A stretch of 64,000 nucleotides of DNA from Aestuariibaculum suncheonense (GCF_014596935.1 NZ_JACVXC010000002.1:282627-346626), one strand, 5' to 3'. Counted from the stretch's first letter, positions 8,040 to 17,907 are shown. The notes: generated from the sequence alone by a model not told the origin. Translations and numbers: made by a program.

Positions 8040-11000
8040 TTATTTATCAGGAATTGTATTTACATAATCCCAATGTTCGGGTGCTCCGGAAATAGTGTAT
8101 TCAGCTGACTTGTTTAAAAAGTATTTAGCTACCAAATCGGTAGGATGTATAGATAAAACACTATCAAAAGCCACCGAAGCTTTCGGAAACTCCTTTGCAA
8201 AAAAGTAAGTCATGCCTTCTTCAAATTTACTCAGGGTTTTTCGTTTCAACACAATACTATCATCTTCATCTCCATCAAAACATTCATAAATTCCCATAGT
8301 ATTGTATTTGCCTTTTACTCGAACCTTACCAAGGTATCTAAAATTAAAGTCTTCTTTATTTGTGATTGTACTCAAACTACTATCACTTATAATGATTTTG
8401 GCACCGTAAAACTTAGTAACTCCTTCCATTCGTGAGGCTGTATTTACCGTATCGGCAATAATGGCAGTATCATTACGATAAACGTCTCCAATAATACCCA
8501 TAACAAGTTCACCGGTGTGTAAACCCATACCCACCGAAAGCGGCCTGAAACCTTCCGACACGCGTCGTTTATTGTATTGAATTATCATTTGCTGCATATC
8601 AATTGTCGCCTGTAGAGCATGAGTTGCATTTTCAGGAAACAACGCCATAATACCATCGCCTAAATACTGATTCACAAACCCTTTATTTTTCTGTATTAAG
8701 GGCCCCATCCGTCCTACATACGCATTTACAAACTTAAAATTTTGTTCAGGCGTCATGCTTTCAGACAGACTTGTGTAATCGCGAATATCCGTGAATAATA
8801 CCGTCACGTGTTTTTCAATATGATCACCTAATACCACATCGGTAATCGCTTCTCGCCCTACCGACTTTAAAAACTCCGTTGGCACAAAACGGCTGGTTGC
8901 CTTATGAATTCCTTTTAAATTCACATGGGTTTTAATGCGGCTTAACAATTCGTTTTTTGAAAACGGCTTGGTTAAATAATCGTTGGCTCCTACATTAAAA
9001 CCAGCAACCAAATCACTTACCCGATTTTTAGCGGTAAGTAAAACAATTGGTAACTCACTCGCCGAATATTCTTTTCTAATAATTTCACAAACCTCATACC
9101 CTGAAAGGTTAGGCATCATGACATCGAGCAGTACCAAATCGAAAGTTTCCTGTTTAATCAGATTTAAAGCTTCTGTTCCGCTGCCTGCTTCCACAACGCC
9201 ATAACCTGCCACGGTAAGATGATTTTCTAAAACCCTGCGATTAACAGGTTCGTCATCAACCACCAAAACCTTAATATTTCTGATTTCAGAAGTTACATCC
9301 TCAACACCCTCCTCGTGATAATCCGTTTTAATTTTTTGAACAGTATCCCCTAAAGTTTGCGGTTTATAATTTACCACATCCTGTCGTTTTGCGTTACTCA
9401 TTGGCAACGTAAACGTAAATGTAGACCCCTCTCCTACTTTAGATGCAACATAAATGTTACCGCCATGTAATTCCACTAACTGCCTAGTTACCGATAAGCC
9501 CAAACCGGTTCCGCCGTATTCACGCTCTACTGAACCATCAACTTGCTCAAAGGATTTAAAAATGCTTTCGAACTTTTCTTCAGGAATACCAATTCCGGTA
9601 TCGGATACCGAAATCACCATCTTTTCCGCCACTTGTTTGGTTTCTATCTGAATGGCCCCTTTTTCAGTGAATTTAATGGCATTACCAATCAGGTTGAATA
9701 ATATCTGCTGAAGCCGGTTTTCATCGGCTTCAACCAGATTAATGTCCTTAGGAACGGAATTGATTAACTGGACTGGTTTTCCTTTTATTAGGCTTTCAGA
9801 AACTTTCAACACCAAATCTGTAATCGCATATAAATCGACCGGACGAATTGCTAATTGTAAATCATTATTTTTTAGTTTAGAAAAATCAAGAATATCATTC
9901 ACTAAATTTGATAAGCGCTTACCGCTATTGACAATCATGTCTAAATTCTCAATTGCTTTTAAAGATAATGGCCCGGCCACACCATCTTTTAATGATTCTG
10001 ACAAACCAATAATACCATTTAGCGGTGTGCGCAATTCGTGTGAGGTGTTGGCTAAAAACTGATCTTTAAGCTGATCGACCTGCTTTAATTTAGAGATGAC
10101 TTCACGTTCCTGTTTTAGCTTAATGCTTTTTCGTCTGGAACGCCAGTAAATAAATCCGATAAGCAACAAGCCAATGGTACTAAATACTACCAGATTGGTC
10201 TTGTTTCGCTGTTTACTTAAACTTTCGGCATGACGTAATTCTTGTTCGGCTTTTTGTTTATTAAAGGCGATACTATCGGCTAATTTTTCACGTTCAAACT
10301 GATATTCCAGTTCCTGACGATTAATTTCCTGTACTTTTTCATTATTGAATAAGGAATCTTTGGCTATCACCGATTGTTTGTAATACTGCAAAGCTTTGTT
10401 GTAATTTCCAAGATGCTGCCATGCCTCACTTAAACACTCACAAGCCTCCTTTTCGACTAAAAGTTCCTGCGTATCTTTAGACATATCTAAGCTTTTCTGA
10501 CAATCTGATCGCGCCTTTTCAAATTGATTCAAACCTAAATAAATAATTCCACGAACCAAGTACGCAGCAACCAACCCTTCGCTATCGCCTATTTCTGCTT
10601 TTATGGTAATGCTTTTGTTTAAATAACCCAAGGCTTCATGAAAGTCACCTTTCATACTATACAACTCGCCAATATTACCGTAAGCTCGGGTAAGAGAACG
10701 CTTATCATCCAGTTCTTCGGATAATTGAATACAAATCTTAAAATTTTCGAGTGCTTTATCGAATTCCTGAAGGTTATTATATACCAGACCTATGTTATTA
10801 TAGGTGTGAACCAAGGTCTGTTTATCACCCATTTTCTTTTTCAGGTTTAAGCTATAAGTGTAATACTCCAGAGCCTTTTCATTATTTTTCTGACGTATAA
10901 ATACATTCCCTAAATTATTGGTCAGACGAGCTAAGCCCATGGTATCGTGAACTTTTTCAGCCAATTTCAAGCCTTTCAACTCGTTATCTATGGCTTTAGC

Positions 11001-11411
11001 AAAATCTCCTAATTCGTAATATGTTGTACCAATATTGTTGTAAGTTGTAGCCATCCCTTTAATATCACCTAAGTCTTCTAAAATGGTATGACTGGAAATG
11101 AAATACTTTAAGGCTTCATTAGAATCGCCTTGGTAGGCATAGGTGTTACCTATAAAGCGTAATGTCGTGGCTTCCCAGTTTTTCTTTTGTTTTTGAGTAG
11201 AGAATTCTAAAATTGACTGGGCATAATGTCTAGCACTATCAATATCTTTTCGGAATATTAACATGAACGCATCAAGACCTGATTCAAACCTAAGAGAGTC
11301 TGATAATTTTTCGTTTTTAAAGTTAGTTTTTAAACTATCTAATCGGGTCGATTGACCAAAAGACATGGAGATAGAAATGAGGCATACAAAAGTAAAGAAC
11401 TTACATCTCAT
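8040..11411 (-). CDS. TPR - histidine kinase - receiver - class III adenylate/guanylate cyclase hybrid
   Basis: 1,123 aa in one frame. Order: signal peptide (1-19, ending SFGQ); about seven to eight TPR units (60-360, e.g. repeated NIG..Y...G...KAL pattern); coiled coil 365-400; one membrane helix (about 405-423, LVVFSTIGLLLIGFIYW); HisKA with SHELRTPLNG, His458; HATPase (N box near 570, DTGIGIPEEKFESIF, GGTGLGLSV); receiver (VVDDEP near 717, phospho-acceptor Asp763 in LLDVMMP); class III nucleotide cyclase (LFTDIRDYTS with Asp875, then YLGDGIMALFPE, DTVNTASRMEGV). Periplasmic TPRs should sense a protein or stress signal and control cyclic nucleotide output through phosphorelay. Single gene; nothing in the sequence names its signal. 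Confidence 0.92.
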   Translation of the reverse strand: MRCKFFTFVCLISISMSFGQSTRLDSLKTNFKNEKLSDSLRFESGLDAFMLIFRKDIDSARHYAQSILEFSTQKQKKNWEATTLRFIGNTYAYQGDSNEALKYFISSHTILEDLGDIKGMATTYNNIGTTYYELGDFAKAIDNELKGLKLAEKVHDTMGLARLTNNLGNVFIRQKNNEKALEYYTYSLNLKKKMGDKQTLVHTYNNIGLVYNNLQEFDKALENFKICIQLSEELDDKRSLTRAYGNIGELYSMKGDFHEALGYLNKSITIKAEIGDSEGLVAAYLVRGIIYLGLNQFEKARSDCQKSLDMSKDTQELLVEKEACECLSEAWQHLGNYNKALQYYKQSVIAKDSLFNNEKVQEINRQELEYQFEREKLADSIAFNKQKAEQELRHAESLSKQRNKTNLVVFSTIGLLLIGFIYWRSRRKSIKLKQEREVISKLKQVDQLKDQFLANTSHELRTPLNGIIGLSESLKDGVAGPLSLKAIENLDMIVNSGKRLSNLVNDILDFSKLKNNDLQLAIRPVDLYAITDLVLKVSESLIKGKPVQLINSVPKDINLVEADENRLQQILFNLIGNAIKFTEKGAIQIETKQVAEKMVISVSDTGIGIPEEKFESIFKSFEQVDGSVEREYGGTGLGLSVTRQLVELHGGNIYVASKVGEGSTFTFTLPMSNAKRQDVVNYKPQTLGDTVQKIKTDYHEEGVEDVTSEIRNIKVLVVDDEPVNRRVLENHLTVAGYGVVEAGSGTEALNLIKQETFDLVLLDVMMPNLSGYEVCEIIRKEYSASELPIVLLTAKNRVSDLVAGFNVGANDYLTKPFSKNELLSRIKTHVNLKGIHKATSRFVPTEFLKSVGREAITDVVLGDHIEKHVTVLFTDIRDYTSLSESMTPEQNFKFVNAYVGRMGPLIQKNKGFVNQYLGDGIMALFPENATHALQATIDMQQMIIQYNKRRVSEGFRPLSVGMGLHTGELVMGIIGDVYRNDTAIIADTVNTASRMEGVTKFYGAKIIISDSSLSTITNKEDFNFRYLGKVRVKGKYNTMGIYECFDGDEDDSIVLKRKTLSKFEEGMTYFFAKEFPKASVAFDSVLSIHPTDLVAKYFLNKSAEYTISGAPEHWDYVNTIPDK

Positions 11412-11566
11412 TGAAATTTAAGGTTTGGCTGATCACCTTATAAAGTTAATAGTTAATTACTTACAATAAAAATAATTATTACAAGAATTAACCTTAACAC
11501 ATTAACAACTTAAACAACATCAATCTAAAGTGTCAACCAAACCTGTATTATTGTAAATTAAAAGCA

Positions 11567-11752
11567 CTAGTCTTTAACGCCTAATTTTCCTAAAATGGTA
11601 TCCATTAAACACCACTTGGTTAATGACGATTGTAATAAATTAGCGCCAACAAATGCGGTGAACCATAGCCAGTTCTGGTTTACATAAATGGCTAATATTA
11701 AACTTACCAGAATAAAAGTTCCGGCAATACCGCGTACTATTCGATTTTTCAT
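11567..11752 (-). CDS. DUF2892 (YgaP-like) small inner-membrane protein
   Basis: 61 aa: MKNRIVRGIAGTFILVSLIL starts the first membrane helix, NWLWFTAFVGANLLQSSLT the second, and the tail carries CLMDTILGKLGVKD. This is the layout of DUF2892 proteins, small two-helix membrane proteins often found free-standing or fused to rhodanese domains, with a Cys near the end of helix two. It follows the PII-like gene by 20 bp and is last in the efflux operon reading right to left. Function unknown. Confidence 0.8.
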   Translation of the reverse strand: MKNRIVRGIAGTFILVSLILAIYVNQNWLWFTAFVGANLLQSSLTKWCLMDTILGKLGVKD

Positions 11753-11772
11753 AATTTATATTTGTTTTTATT

Positions 11773-12078
11773 TTAAATAAAACGTTCAATTGGAAGTACA
11801 ATAGCTCTGATTGGATTGTTAGTTTCCATTTGACCATTAAATTCTTCAATTAACTTAAATAGAGCATCAATACGATCTTCTTCGGTAAACGAAAAAAACA
11901 TATTAGACTCATTGCCTTTAGCCTCTGCTCCAAACCAGTTTGATGCCACGATTAAAGGATTTGTTATTTTATAACCATCAATTTCCGACTCACTAAAGTT
12001 TTCTATTTGCGCCTTTTTAAACAGTTTTATAATCTCGTTATGAAACTCTTCAACAGCTGTTACTATTACTAATTTCAT
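11773..12078 (-). CDS. PII-like small protein encoded with RND efflux pump
   Basis: 101 aa, single compact alpha/beta domain: MKLVIVTAVEEFHNEIIKLF, a central ESNMFFSFTEEDRIDALFKL and a C-terminal NNPIRAIVLPIERF. The ferredoxin-like pattern (strand, helix, strand, ... short C-terminal strand) and the ending AIVLPIE resemble PII/CutA-related proteins that accompany RND efflux genes in many Bacteroidota. It lacks the long T-loop sequence of GlnB. It begins 85 bp after the RND permease stop and probably shares its transcript. A role as pump-associated sensor is inference. Confidence 0.6.
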   Translation of the reverse strand: MKLVIVTAVEEFHNEIIKLFKKAQIENFSESEIDGYKITNPLIVASNWFGAEAKGNESNMFFSFTEEDRIDALFKLIEEFNGQMETNNPIRAIVLPIERFI

Positions 12079-12163
12079 CTTTATTAATATTTTTCAATGT
12101 TATCTAGTCTTGAAAAGCAACGCTGTCTTTAATCTTTATTCTGAAAGCGCAGCAGTCTATTCT

Positions 12164-15100
12164 CTATTTATAATTTTTACGTTCAATCATATAGTACACT
12201 AAAGGCACGACCAACAAGGTTAACACTGTCGATACAATGGTTCCTCCCATTAAAGAAATCGCTAAACCTTGGAAAATAGGATCAAACAGAATAACGAATG
12301 CCCCGATAACCACCGTTCCTGCAGTTAATAATATTGGTGTTGTTCTTACTGCTCCTGCTTCGATTGCTGCTTGTTTTAAAGGCACACCTTCTTCTAATCT
12401 CAAGTTGATAAAATCAATCAATAGCACCGAGTTACGCACCATGATACCCGCTAAAGCAATCATACCTATAAATGAGGTTGCGGTGAAAAAGGCGTCCATC
12501 ATCCAGTGTCCTAAAATAATACCGATTAACGATAACGGAATAGCCACCATCATAACTACCGGTGCTTTAAAATTCTGAAACCAGCCTACAATTAATATGT
12601 AAATCAAGATAATCGCTCCTAAAAAGGCAATTCCTAAATCACGGAACACTTCCAGAGTAATCTGCCACTCGCCATCCCATTTTACGGTATAATCATCTTC
12701 GTATTCTGGTTGCCCTAAATACATTTCATTCATCTTATAACCTTGAGGCAACTCAATCGCTTTAAGTTTTTCTTCCATACCTAAAATTGCATACGCCGGA
12801 CTTTCCAGTTCACCTGCCATATCAGCCATAACATACACCACGCGTTTCTGATTTTTTCTGTAAATACTCTTTGCACTTGTAGTTTCAATAACATCTACTA
12901 AATCGGCAATTGGCACTAAATTACCTTGTTGCGATTTCACTTTTAACTGTGAAATATCCTGAATGGTTGACTTTTCCTTTTCCTCCAGAGCCAACACAAC
13001 GCCAATTTGATTCACGGCATCCTCATCATATAAGGTTGTTATAGGACGATTAGCCAAAGCCATATTCATGATATAGGCAATCTGTTTTGGAGTCACTCCG
13101 TAGAGCATCGCCTTTTCTTTATCGATAGTGAATTGATATTCCGTTTGGTCGGCTTCTACCATCCAATCAATGTCCACAACATCCTGAGTATTATTCAAAA
13201 TGCCTTTAATACTATCGGCAACTTGCATTTGCTTATGGTAATCTGGTCCATAAACCTCTGCAACAATCGTTGATAATACTGGTGGTCCTGGCGGAACTTC
13301 TACAATCTTAACATTGGCATTGTATTTTGAAGCTATCCTTTGAATATCCGGACGTAATAACTTTGCAATATCATGACTTTGTGCAGAACGTGCTTCCTTA
13401 TCTAAAAGATTCACCTGAATATCGGCCATATTACTTCCTCCACGCAAATCGTAATGACGAACCAATCCATTAAACGTAATTGGAGCCGATGTTCCAATAT
13501 AATTCTGATAGTTCACAACTTCCGGACGTGTAGATAAATATTGCGAAATCTCTTGAGCCACTAACGCAGTTCGTTCTAAAGTTGTACCCTCAGGCATATC
13601 AATCACTACCTGAAATTCATTCTTATTATCAAAAGGTAACATTTTTACCGCAACCGATTTGGTAAAGAACATCATCATAGTTCCTATCAGTAAAACAAAC
13701 GTCCCTCCTAAAAAAATCCAGCGTTTGGTTTTGTTTTCCATTAACGGACGTTCGAACTTATTATAGAACTTGTAAATAAGTGTTTCTTCCAATGCTTTTT
13801 TAGGTTTCTCTTCACCTCCTTTTTTATCCTTTTCTCTTAAGAAAATATAACCCAAATAGGGTGTAATCGTTAAGGCAACGAACAATGATAAAATCATCGC
13901 TATAGACGCCCCGATGGGCATTGGTGCCATATAAGGCCCCATTAATCCAGATACAAACGCCATTGGCAACACCGAAGCAATTACGGTAAACGTCGCTAAA
14001 ATGGTCGGGTTACCTACCTCGTTAATCGCATATAATGCTGCTTGTTTAAATGGCAGACGTTTCATCTTAAAGTGTCTGTGCATATTTTCGGCGATAATAA
14101 TGGAATCATCAACCACAATACCCGTAACAAACACTAATGCAAATAAGGTAATTCTGTTAAGCGTATAATCTAACATATAGTAACTCAACAAAGTTAAGGC
14201 GAACGTAATGGGCACCGATAAAAACACTACCAAACCACCACGCCATCCCATGGCTAACATTACTACAAAGGTTACCGCAATAATTGAACCGATAAGATGC
14301 AGCAATAATTCGGATACTTTATGGGATGCTGTTTCACCATAGTTTCTTGTAATTTCAACATGCACATCTTCTGGAATTAAGTTTTGTCTTAAATGCTCCA
14401 CTTTATCAATAATCACATCGGCAATTTTCATAGCATCGGCTCCTTTGCGTTTCGCCACCGAAATAGTCACTGCGGGATACTCCGAATGAAATGTCTCTGC
14501 TTTTTCACTTCCCTGACCAAAACCAAGACTCACATAGTTTTGTGGCACTTCTGGTCCATCGATAATTGAAGCCACTTGTTTTAAGTAAATCGGGTGATTT
14601 TGTTGCACCCCAACCACTAAATTCTCCACATCGATAACACTCTCTAAAAACTTTCCTGTGTTTACTACAAACTCGGTATCGTTTTTATCAAATGTTCCTG
14701 AATTTAACTGGGTATTGTTGGCTTTAATCATTTCAGATACCGATAAGAAATCCAGACCGCTGGCCGCTAACTTATCTTTATCTAAAACCACGCGAAGCTC
14801 TCGGTTTCTTCCGCCTATTTTATGAGTTATGGCCACATCATTCACCTTTTTAATTTCAGCTTCCAACTCCTGAGCCATTAACCCTAACTGATAATCGTCG
14901 TAATGCTCACTCCACAGTGTCAAGCCTAACATCGGCACATCGTCAATCGCACGCGTTTTAACCAACGGAAAGGTAACGCCTTCCGGCATCTGATCCATGT
15001 GCTTATTAATCTCATTGTACAGCTTTACAAACGAGCGCTCAATATCTTCCCCCACATAAAACTGAACAATCACCATGGCTTGTTCTTTCATCGACGTAGA

Positions 15101-15358
15101 ATACACATACTCTACCCCTTTAATATTCGAAATTAATTGCTCCAACGGCTTTACCACACGCGATTCTACCTCTGTTGGACTCGCTCCCGGATACCCCACA
15201 AAAATATCGGCCATAGGCACATCAATTTGTGGTTCTTCCTCACGCGGAATTAAAAACGAACTATACACTCCAATAACCATAAAAACGATCATTAAAAGCA
15301 CAGTAAGCTTAGAGCCTATAAAAAGCTTGGCTATTTTTCCTGCTAAACCTTCTTTCAT
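12164..15358 (-). CDS. RND family efflux transporter permease (AcrB/CusA-type)
   Basis: 1,064 aa, the normal length of an RND pump. N-terminal helix IAKLFIGSKLTVLLMIVFM, first periplasmic loop with the YPGASPTEVESRVVKPLE signature, helix 4 containing GIVVDDSIIIAENMHRH with the proton-relay Asp pair, then the second half (WIFLGGTFVLLIGTMMMFF, second large loop with PPGPPVLSTIVAEVYG) and the final GTIVSTVLTLLVVPLVYY. Uses proton motive force to export substrates from the periplasm or inner membrane through an outer-membrane channel. Encoded after the TolC-like and membrane-fusion genes. The substrate class cannot be assigned by eye. Confidence 0.93.
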   Translation of the reverse strand: MKEGLAGKIAKLFIGSKLTVLLMIVFMVIGVYSSFLIPREEEPQIDVPMADIFVGYPGASPTEVESRVVKPLEQLISNIKGVEYVYSTSMKEQAMVIVQFYVGEDIERSFVKLYNEINKHMDQMPEGVTFPLVKTRAIDDVPMLGLTLWSEHYDDYQLGLMAQELEAEIKKVNDVAITHKIGGRNRELRVVLDKDKLAASGLDFLSVSEMIKANNTQLNSGTFDKNDTEFVVNTGKFLESVIDVENLVVGVQQNHPIYLKQVASIIDGPEVPQNYVSLGFGQGSEKAETFHSEYPAVTISVAKRKGADAMKIADVIIDKVEHLRQNLIPEDVHVEITRNYGETASHKVSELLLHLIGSIIAVTFVVMLAMGWRGGLVVFLSVPITFALTLLSYYMLDYTLNRITLFALVFVTGIVVDDSIIIAENMHRHFKMKRLPFKQAALYAINEVGNPTILATFTVIASVLPMAFVSGLMGPYMAPMPIGASIAMILSLFVALTITPYLGYIFLREKDKKGGEEKPKKALEETLIYKFYNKFERPLMENKTKRWIFLGGTFVLLIGTMMMFFTKSVAVKMLPFDNKNEFQVVIDMPEGTTLERTALVAQEISQYLSTRPEVVNYQNYIGTSAPITFNGLVRHYDLRGGSNMADIQVNLLDKEARSAQSHDIAKLLRPDIQRIASKYNANVKIVEVPPGPPVLSTIVAEVYGPDYHKQMQVADSIKGILNNTQDVVDIDWMVEADQTEYQFTIDKEKAMLYGVTPKQIAYIMNMALANRPITTLYDEDAVNQIGVVLALEEKEKSTIQDISQLKVKSQQGNLVPIADLVDVIETTSAKSIYRKNQKRVVYVMADMAGELESPAYAILGMEEKLKAIELPQGYKMNEMYLGQPEYEDDYTVKWDGEWQITLEVFRDLGIAFLGAIILIYILIVGWFQNFKAPVVMMVAIPLSLIGIILGHWMMDAFFTATSFIGMIALAGIMVRNSVLLIDFINLRLEEGVPLKQAAIEAGAVRTTPILLTAGTVVIGAFVILFDPIFQGLAISLMGGTIVSTVLTLLVVPLVYYMIERKNYK

Positions 15359-15374
15359 TGTTTTAATTTTTTGG

Positions 15375-15473
15375 GCGTTTTAACGGGCTGTACGCTGTAT
15401 CTTTTTTATTGATTTACATTGTAACTGCGCTCAATGTGACAATAAAAAGGATGCCGCTGCCATCCCTAACGCA
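15375..15473. repeat. Imperfect inverted-repeat element between RND and MFP genes
   Basis: The 124-bp gap between the MFP and RND genes is mostly one palindromic block: ATCTTTTTTATTG (15399-15411) against CAATAAAAAGGAT (15440-15452), one mismatch, flanked by outer GCGTTTTAACGGG / CCCTAACGC segments (15375-15387 and 15465-15473). The right half also holds a small GGATG-N7-CATCC hairpin. Composition is more GC-rich than other gaps. It looks like a dispersed intergenic repeat sitting inside an operon. Confidence 0.5.
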
Positions 15474-15482
15474 GATTTATAG

Positions 15483-16559
15483 TTATTGAATTGAAATTTT
15501 TGCGCCGTTATATAATTTTCCTTCAGCTGAAACGATATAGGACTCATCAGCTGATAAACCTGACAATACTTCCACCTGGTCACCAAACATTCTGCCTAAA
15601 CGCAACCAGCGCAAAATCGCCGTATTACTTTGGCTTACGGTATACACTCCAGACAACTGTCCATTGGTAATTACCGCTTCTGTTGGTATTAAAATCATAG
15701 CCGTTTTAGCTTTGCGTTCCACCGGAAATTGTACGGTAGTAAACATGCCCGATAAAATATTCGCATCGGTTTTCTCTAAAACGACTTTCACTAAATACTG
15801 TCCGCCAGTCTGACTCGCCGAAGTACTCACTTCGGTTACTTGTCCTTTTAACGTCTGGTTGATTGATTTTACTAAAACCGTAGCTTCAGTTCCTTTCTTA
15901 ATTGCTGAAATTTCGGTTTCAGGAACCATAGCCATCACCTCATAATTCCTTGGTGCTTCAACCGTAATTAACGGTTGTCCCGGATTCGCCATATCACCTT
16001 TTTCTGCCATTTTACTGGTTACAACACCACTAAAGGGCGCTGTAATATTCGTGTATGCAAATTGTGCTTTCACTTCATTTTCCATTTGTTTCGCCGACTC
16101 CAAACGGGCTTTTGCCATTTCGTATCGCGCCGTCATATCATCCAGTTCCTTTTGTGAAGCACTATTATTATCGTATAAATTTTTAAAACGATTATAATCC
16201 TTTTCTGCATTGTTAAACGCCACCGTTGCTTCGGTAATGCCTGCATTAACCTGTGCTTTTTTGGCTTGTAAATCGGCGTTATTAATAGCTACTAATAACT
16301 GCCCTTTTTTAACCTCATCTCCAACATTTACCAGTACATTATTAATGTATCCCATAGTTCTGGTACTTAAGGTAGCACTATTCTCTGCTTTAATTTTTCC
16401 GCTCACCGCTAAAAAAGGTGAGTTTCCATTTGCTGAAACTTGATTTACTGTAACCGCTACGGCAGGTCTATTATCTGCAACGGCCTTTTTTTCATCACTT
16501 CCACAACTAGCGAATAAAACGGCTAGTGATAGTATTGTTAATGTGTATATTTTTTTCAT
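15483..16559 (-). CDS. RND efflux periplasmic adaptor (membrane fusion protein), lipoprotein
   Basis: 358 aa. Lipoprotein signal with lipobox LFASC (Cys20). Family layout: lipoyl-like half motif AVSGKIKAENSATLSTRTMGYI...VGDEVKKGQLLVAI, a coiled-coil hairpin (about 95-165, rich in Ala/Lys/Glu), the second lipoyl half TAPFSGVVTSKMAEKGDM, beta-barrel and membrane-proximal domains ending VLSGLSADESYIVSAEG. It bridges the inner-membrane RND pump and the outer-membrane channel. It is 9 bp downstream of the TolC-like gene and 124 bp upstream of the pump gene. Confidence 0.93.
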   Translation of the reverse strand: MKKIYTLTILSLAVLFASCGSDEKKAVADNRPAVAVTVNQVSANGNSPFLAVSGKIKAENSATLSTRTMGYINNVLVNVGDEVKKGQLLVAINNADLQAKKAQVNAGITEATVAFNNAEKDYNRFKNLYDNNSASQKELDDMTARYEMAKARLESAKQMENEVKAQFAYTNITAPFSGVVTSKMAEKGDMANPGQPLITVEAPRNYEVMAMVPETEISAIKKGTEATVLVKSINQTLKGQVTEVSTSASQTGGQYLVKVVLEKTDANILSGMFTTVQFPVERKAKTAMILIPTEAVITNGQLSGVYTVSQSNTAILRWLRLGRMFGDQVEVLSGLSADESYIVSAEGKLYNGAKISIQ

Positions 16560-16568
16560 GTTTTGCTC

Positions 16569-17879
16569 TTATTCTTTAGTTAAAAATTCTAAATATGCCT
16601 TCGCATAATTATATTCAAAAATGGTTTGATGGTACTCTAGCTGTTTTTGTGCATACTGGGTTTCGGCCATTAACAAATCGGACGTTTTTTCTAAACCTTC
16701 TTTAAATCTATTGGTTCGTATTCTTAAAGATTCTTCCGATTGCGCTAAAGCCAGTTTGGTTATGTTCAGCTTGTTTTCTGCATCCAATAACATACGTTTC
16801 GCTTTGTTAAGTTCCAGCTTGCTTTGTGATATATACTGGTTGTATTCTAACTTCGATTTTTCATATTCGGCCTTACTTTTCTGTGCCTTACCAAAACGTT
16901 TAGATCCCTGAAAAATATCCCAGCTTAACTGCGCTCCAACCACATAACCACTCGCATCGGCTCTGAATATTTTATCGTCATACATTTCATAACTACCAAA
17001 GGCATTTAACCGCGGCAAAAAAGTCATTTTATCAGCTTTGCTCATATCCTTATAAGCCTGACTGGCTAATTCCATAGCTTTAATATCACTACGGTTTTCT
17101 GAAATATTAGCATCTTGAAACTGTAACGACTGAACCACTAATTCTTCACTTGGTTTATACACGACATACGTTTCATCATTCATTAAAAATGATAAGTAGT
17201 TTGACACATTTTGCACATTACTTTTTGCATTTTGTAACTGCGCCAAAACTTCGCTTACACGAACTTCAACGTTAAGCACATCGGAGCGTTGTAAATAGCC
17301 TTGTTTGAAACTGTTTTCGGCTAAAGTTTTATTGGCATTGGCGGCTTCAAGAGCTTTTTCTAAAACATCAACCGCTTTGTAGGCCAACTGTAATTGCATA
17401 AACGCTTTATCGACCTCTAATGCAAGATAATCTGAAGTACGCTGCGTTTGTAACGACATCGCCTCCATTTTTGTTTTAGCAGCTTTACGCTGATAAATCC
17501 CATCGGCATTTATTAAAGGTTGCTGAACCTCAATTTTAGTTGCGAAGTTTTGGGTTTTAGAAGGATCGTTTAACAATGCTGGATCGAAATCTGAAGCCGT
17601 TAAAATCTCCTGGTTTAATTTAGAACCAAAAGCCATAAGCGGATTTGTTGTAGAAATTCCGGTATGGCTTGCGGTAATATTAGGTAAGAACACAGCATTA
17701 GTCTGCCTGAAATCTGCTTTTGCTGAATTAAATGCTTCCTCCGATATTTTTATGGATGTGTTTTCTTCCTGAACTCTGCTTAGTACTTGTTCTTTAGATA
17801 TAAGTACGGTTTCTTGTGCATGAGACGCCAAAGAAAGGCTAAGAAAACTAAATATTAATACACCTATTTTTTCTTTCAT
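16569..17879 (-). CDS. TolC-family outer membrane efflux protein
   Basis: 436 aa with signal peptide (residues 1-21, ending SHAQ). Long amphipathic helical stretches rich in Ala, Gln, Lys and Asn form two OEP repeats (about 25-215 and 230-430); VGAQLSWDIFQGSKRFGKAQ near 320 is the membrane strand and start of the second helix pair. Outer-membrane channel of the tripartite pump. First gene of the operon, and the FNR/CRP-like boxes lie 50-86 bp upstream of its start. Confidence 0.92.
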   Translation of the reverse strand: MKEKIGVLIFSFLSLSLASHAQETVLISKEQVLSRVQEENTSIKISEEAFNSAKADFRQTNAVFLPNITASHTGISTTNPLMAFGSKLNQEILTASDFDPALLNDPSKTQNFATKIEVQQPLINADGIYQRKAAKTKMEAMSLQTQRTSDYLALEVDKAFMQLQLAYKAVDVLEKALEAANANKTLAENSFKQGYLQRSDVLNVEVRVSEVLAQLQNAKSNVQNVSNYLSFLMNDETYVVYKPSEELVVQSLQFQDANISENRSDIKAMELASQAYKDMSKADKMTFLPRLNAFGSYEMYDDKIFRADASGYVVGAQLSWDIFQGSKRFGKAQKSKAEYEKSKLEYNQYISQSKLELNKAKRMLLDAENKLNITKLALAQSEESLRIRTNRFKEGLEKTSDLLMAETQYAQKQLEYHQTIFEYNYAKAYLEFLTKE

Positions 17880-17899
17880 AATTATTTAAATTAATACTT

Positions 17900-17907
17900 C
17901 AAAAGTA
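17900..17907 (-). promoter_or_regulatory. Minus-7 element of the efflux operon
   Basis: Read on the minus strand, TACTTTTG fits TAnnTTTG exactly, 20 bp upstream of the TolC-like start codon. No TTTG is present at the minus-33 position, which suggests dependence on an activator bound at the adjacent GTAAC boxes. Confidence 0.55.

Noticed and set aside
9742-10062. 106-aa open frame on the plus strand
   Set aside because: Antisense to the kinase domain of the large hybrid protein.
12164-17879. CusCBA-type copper/silver efflux system
   Set aside because: No CusF or metal-binding small protein, and I could not verify methionine-pair metal sites by eye; left as substrate-unassigned RND.
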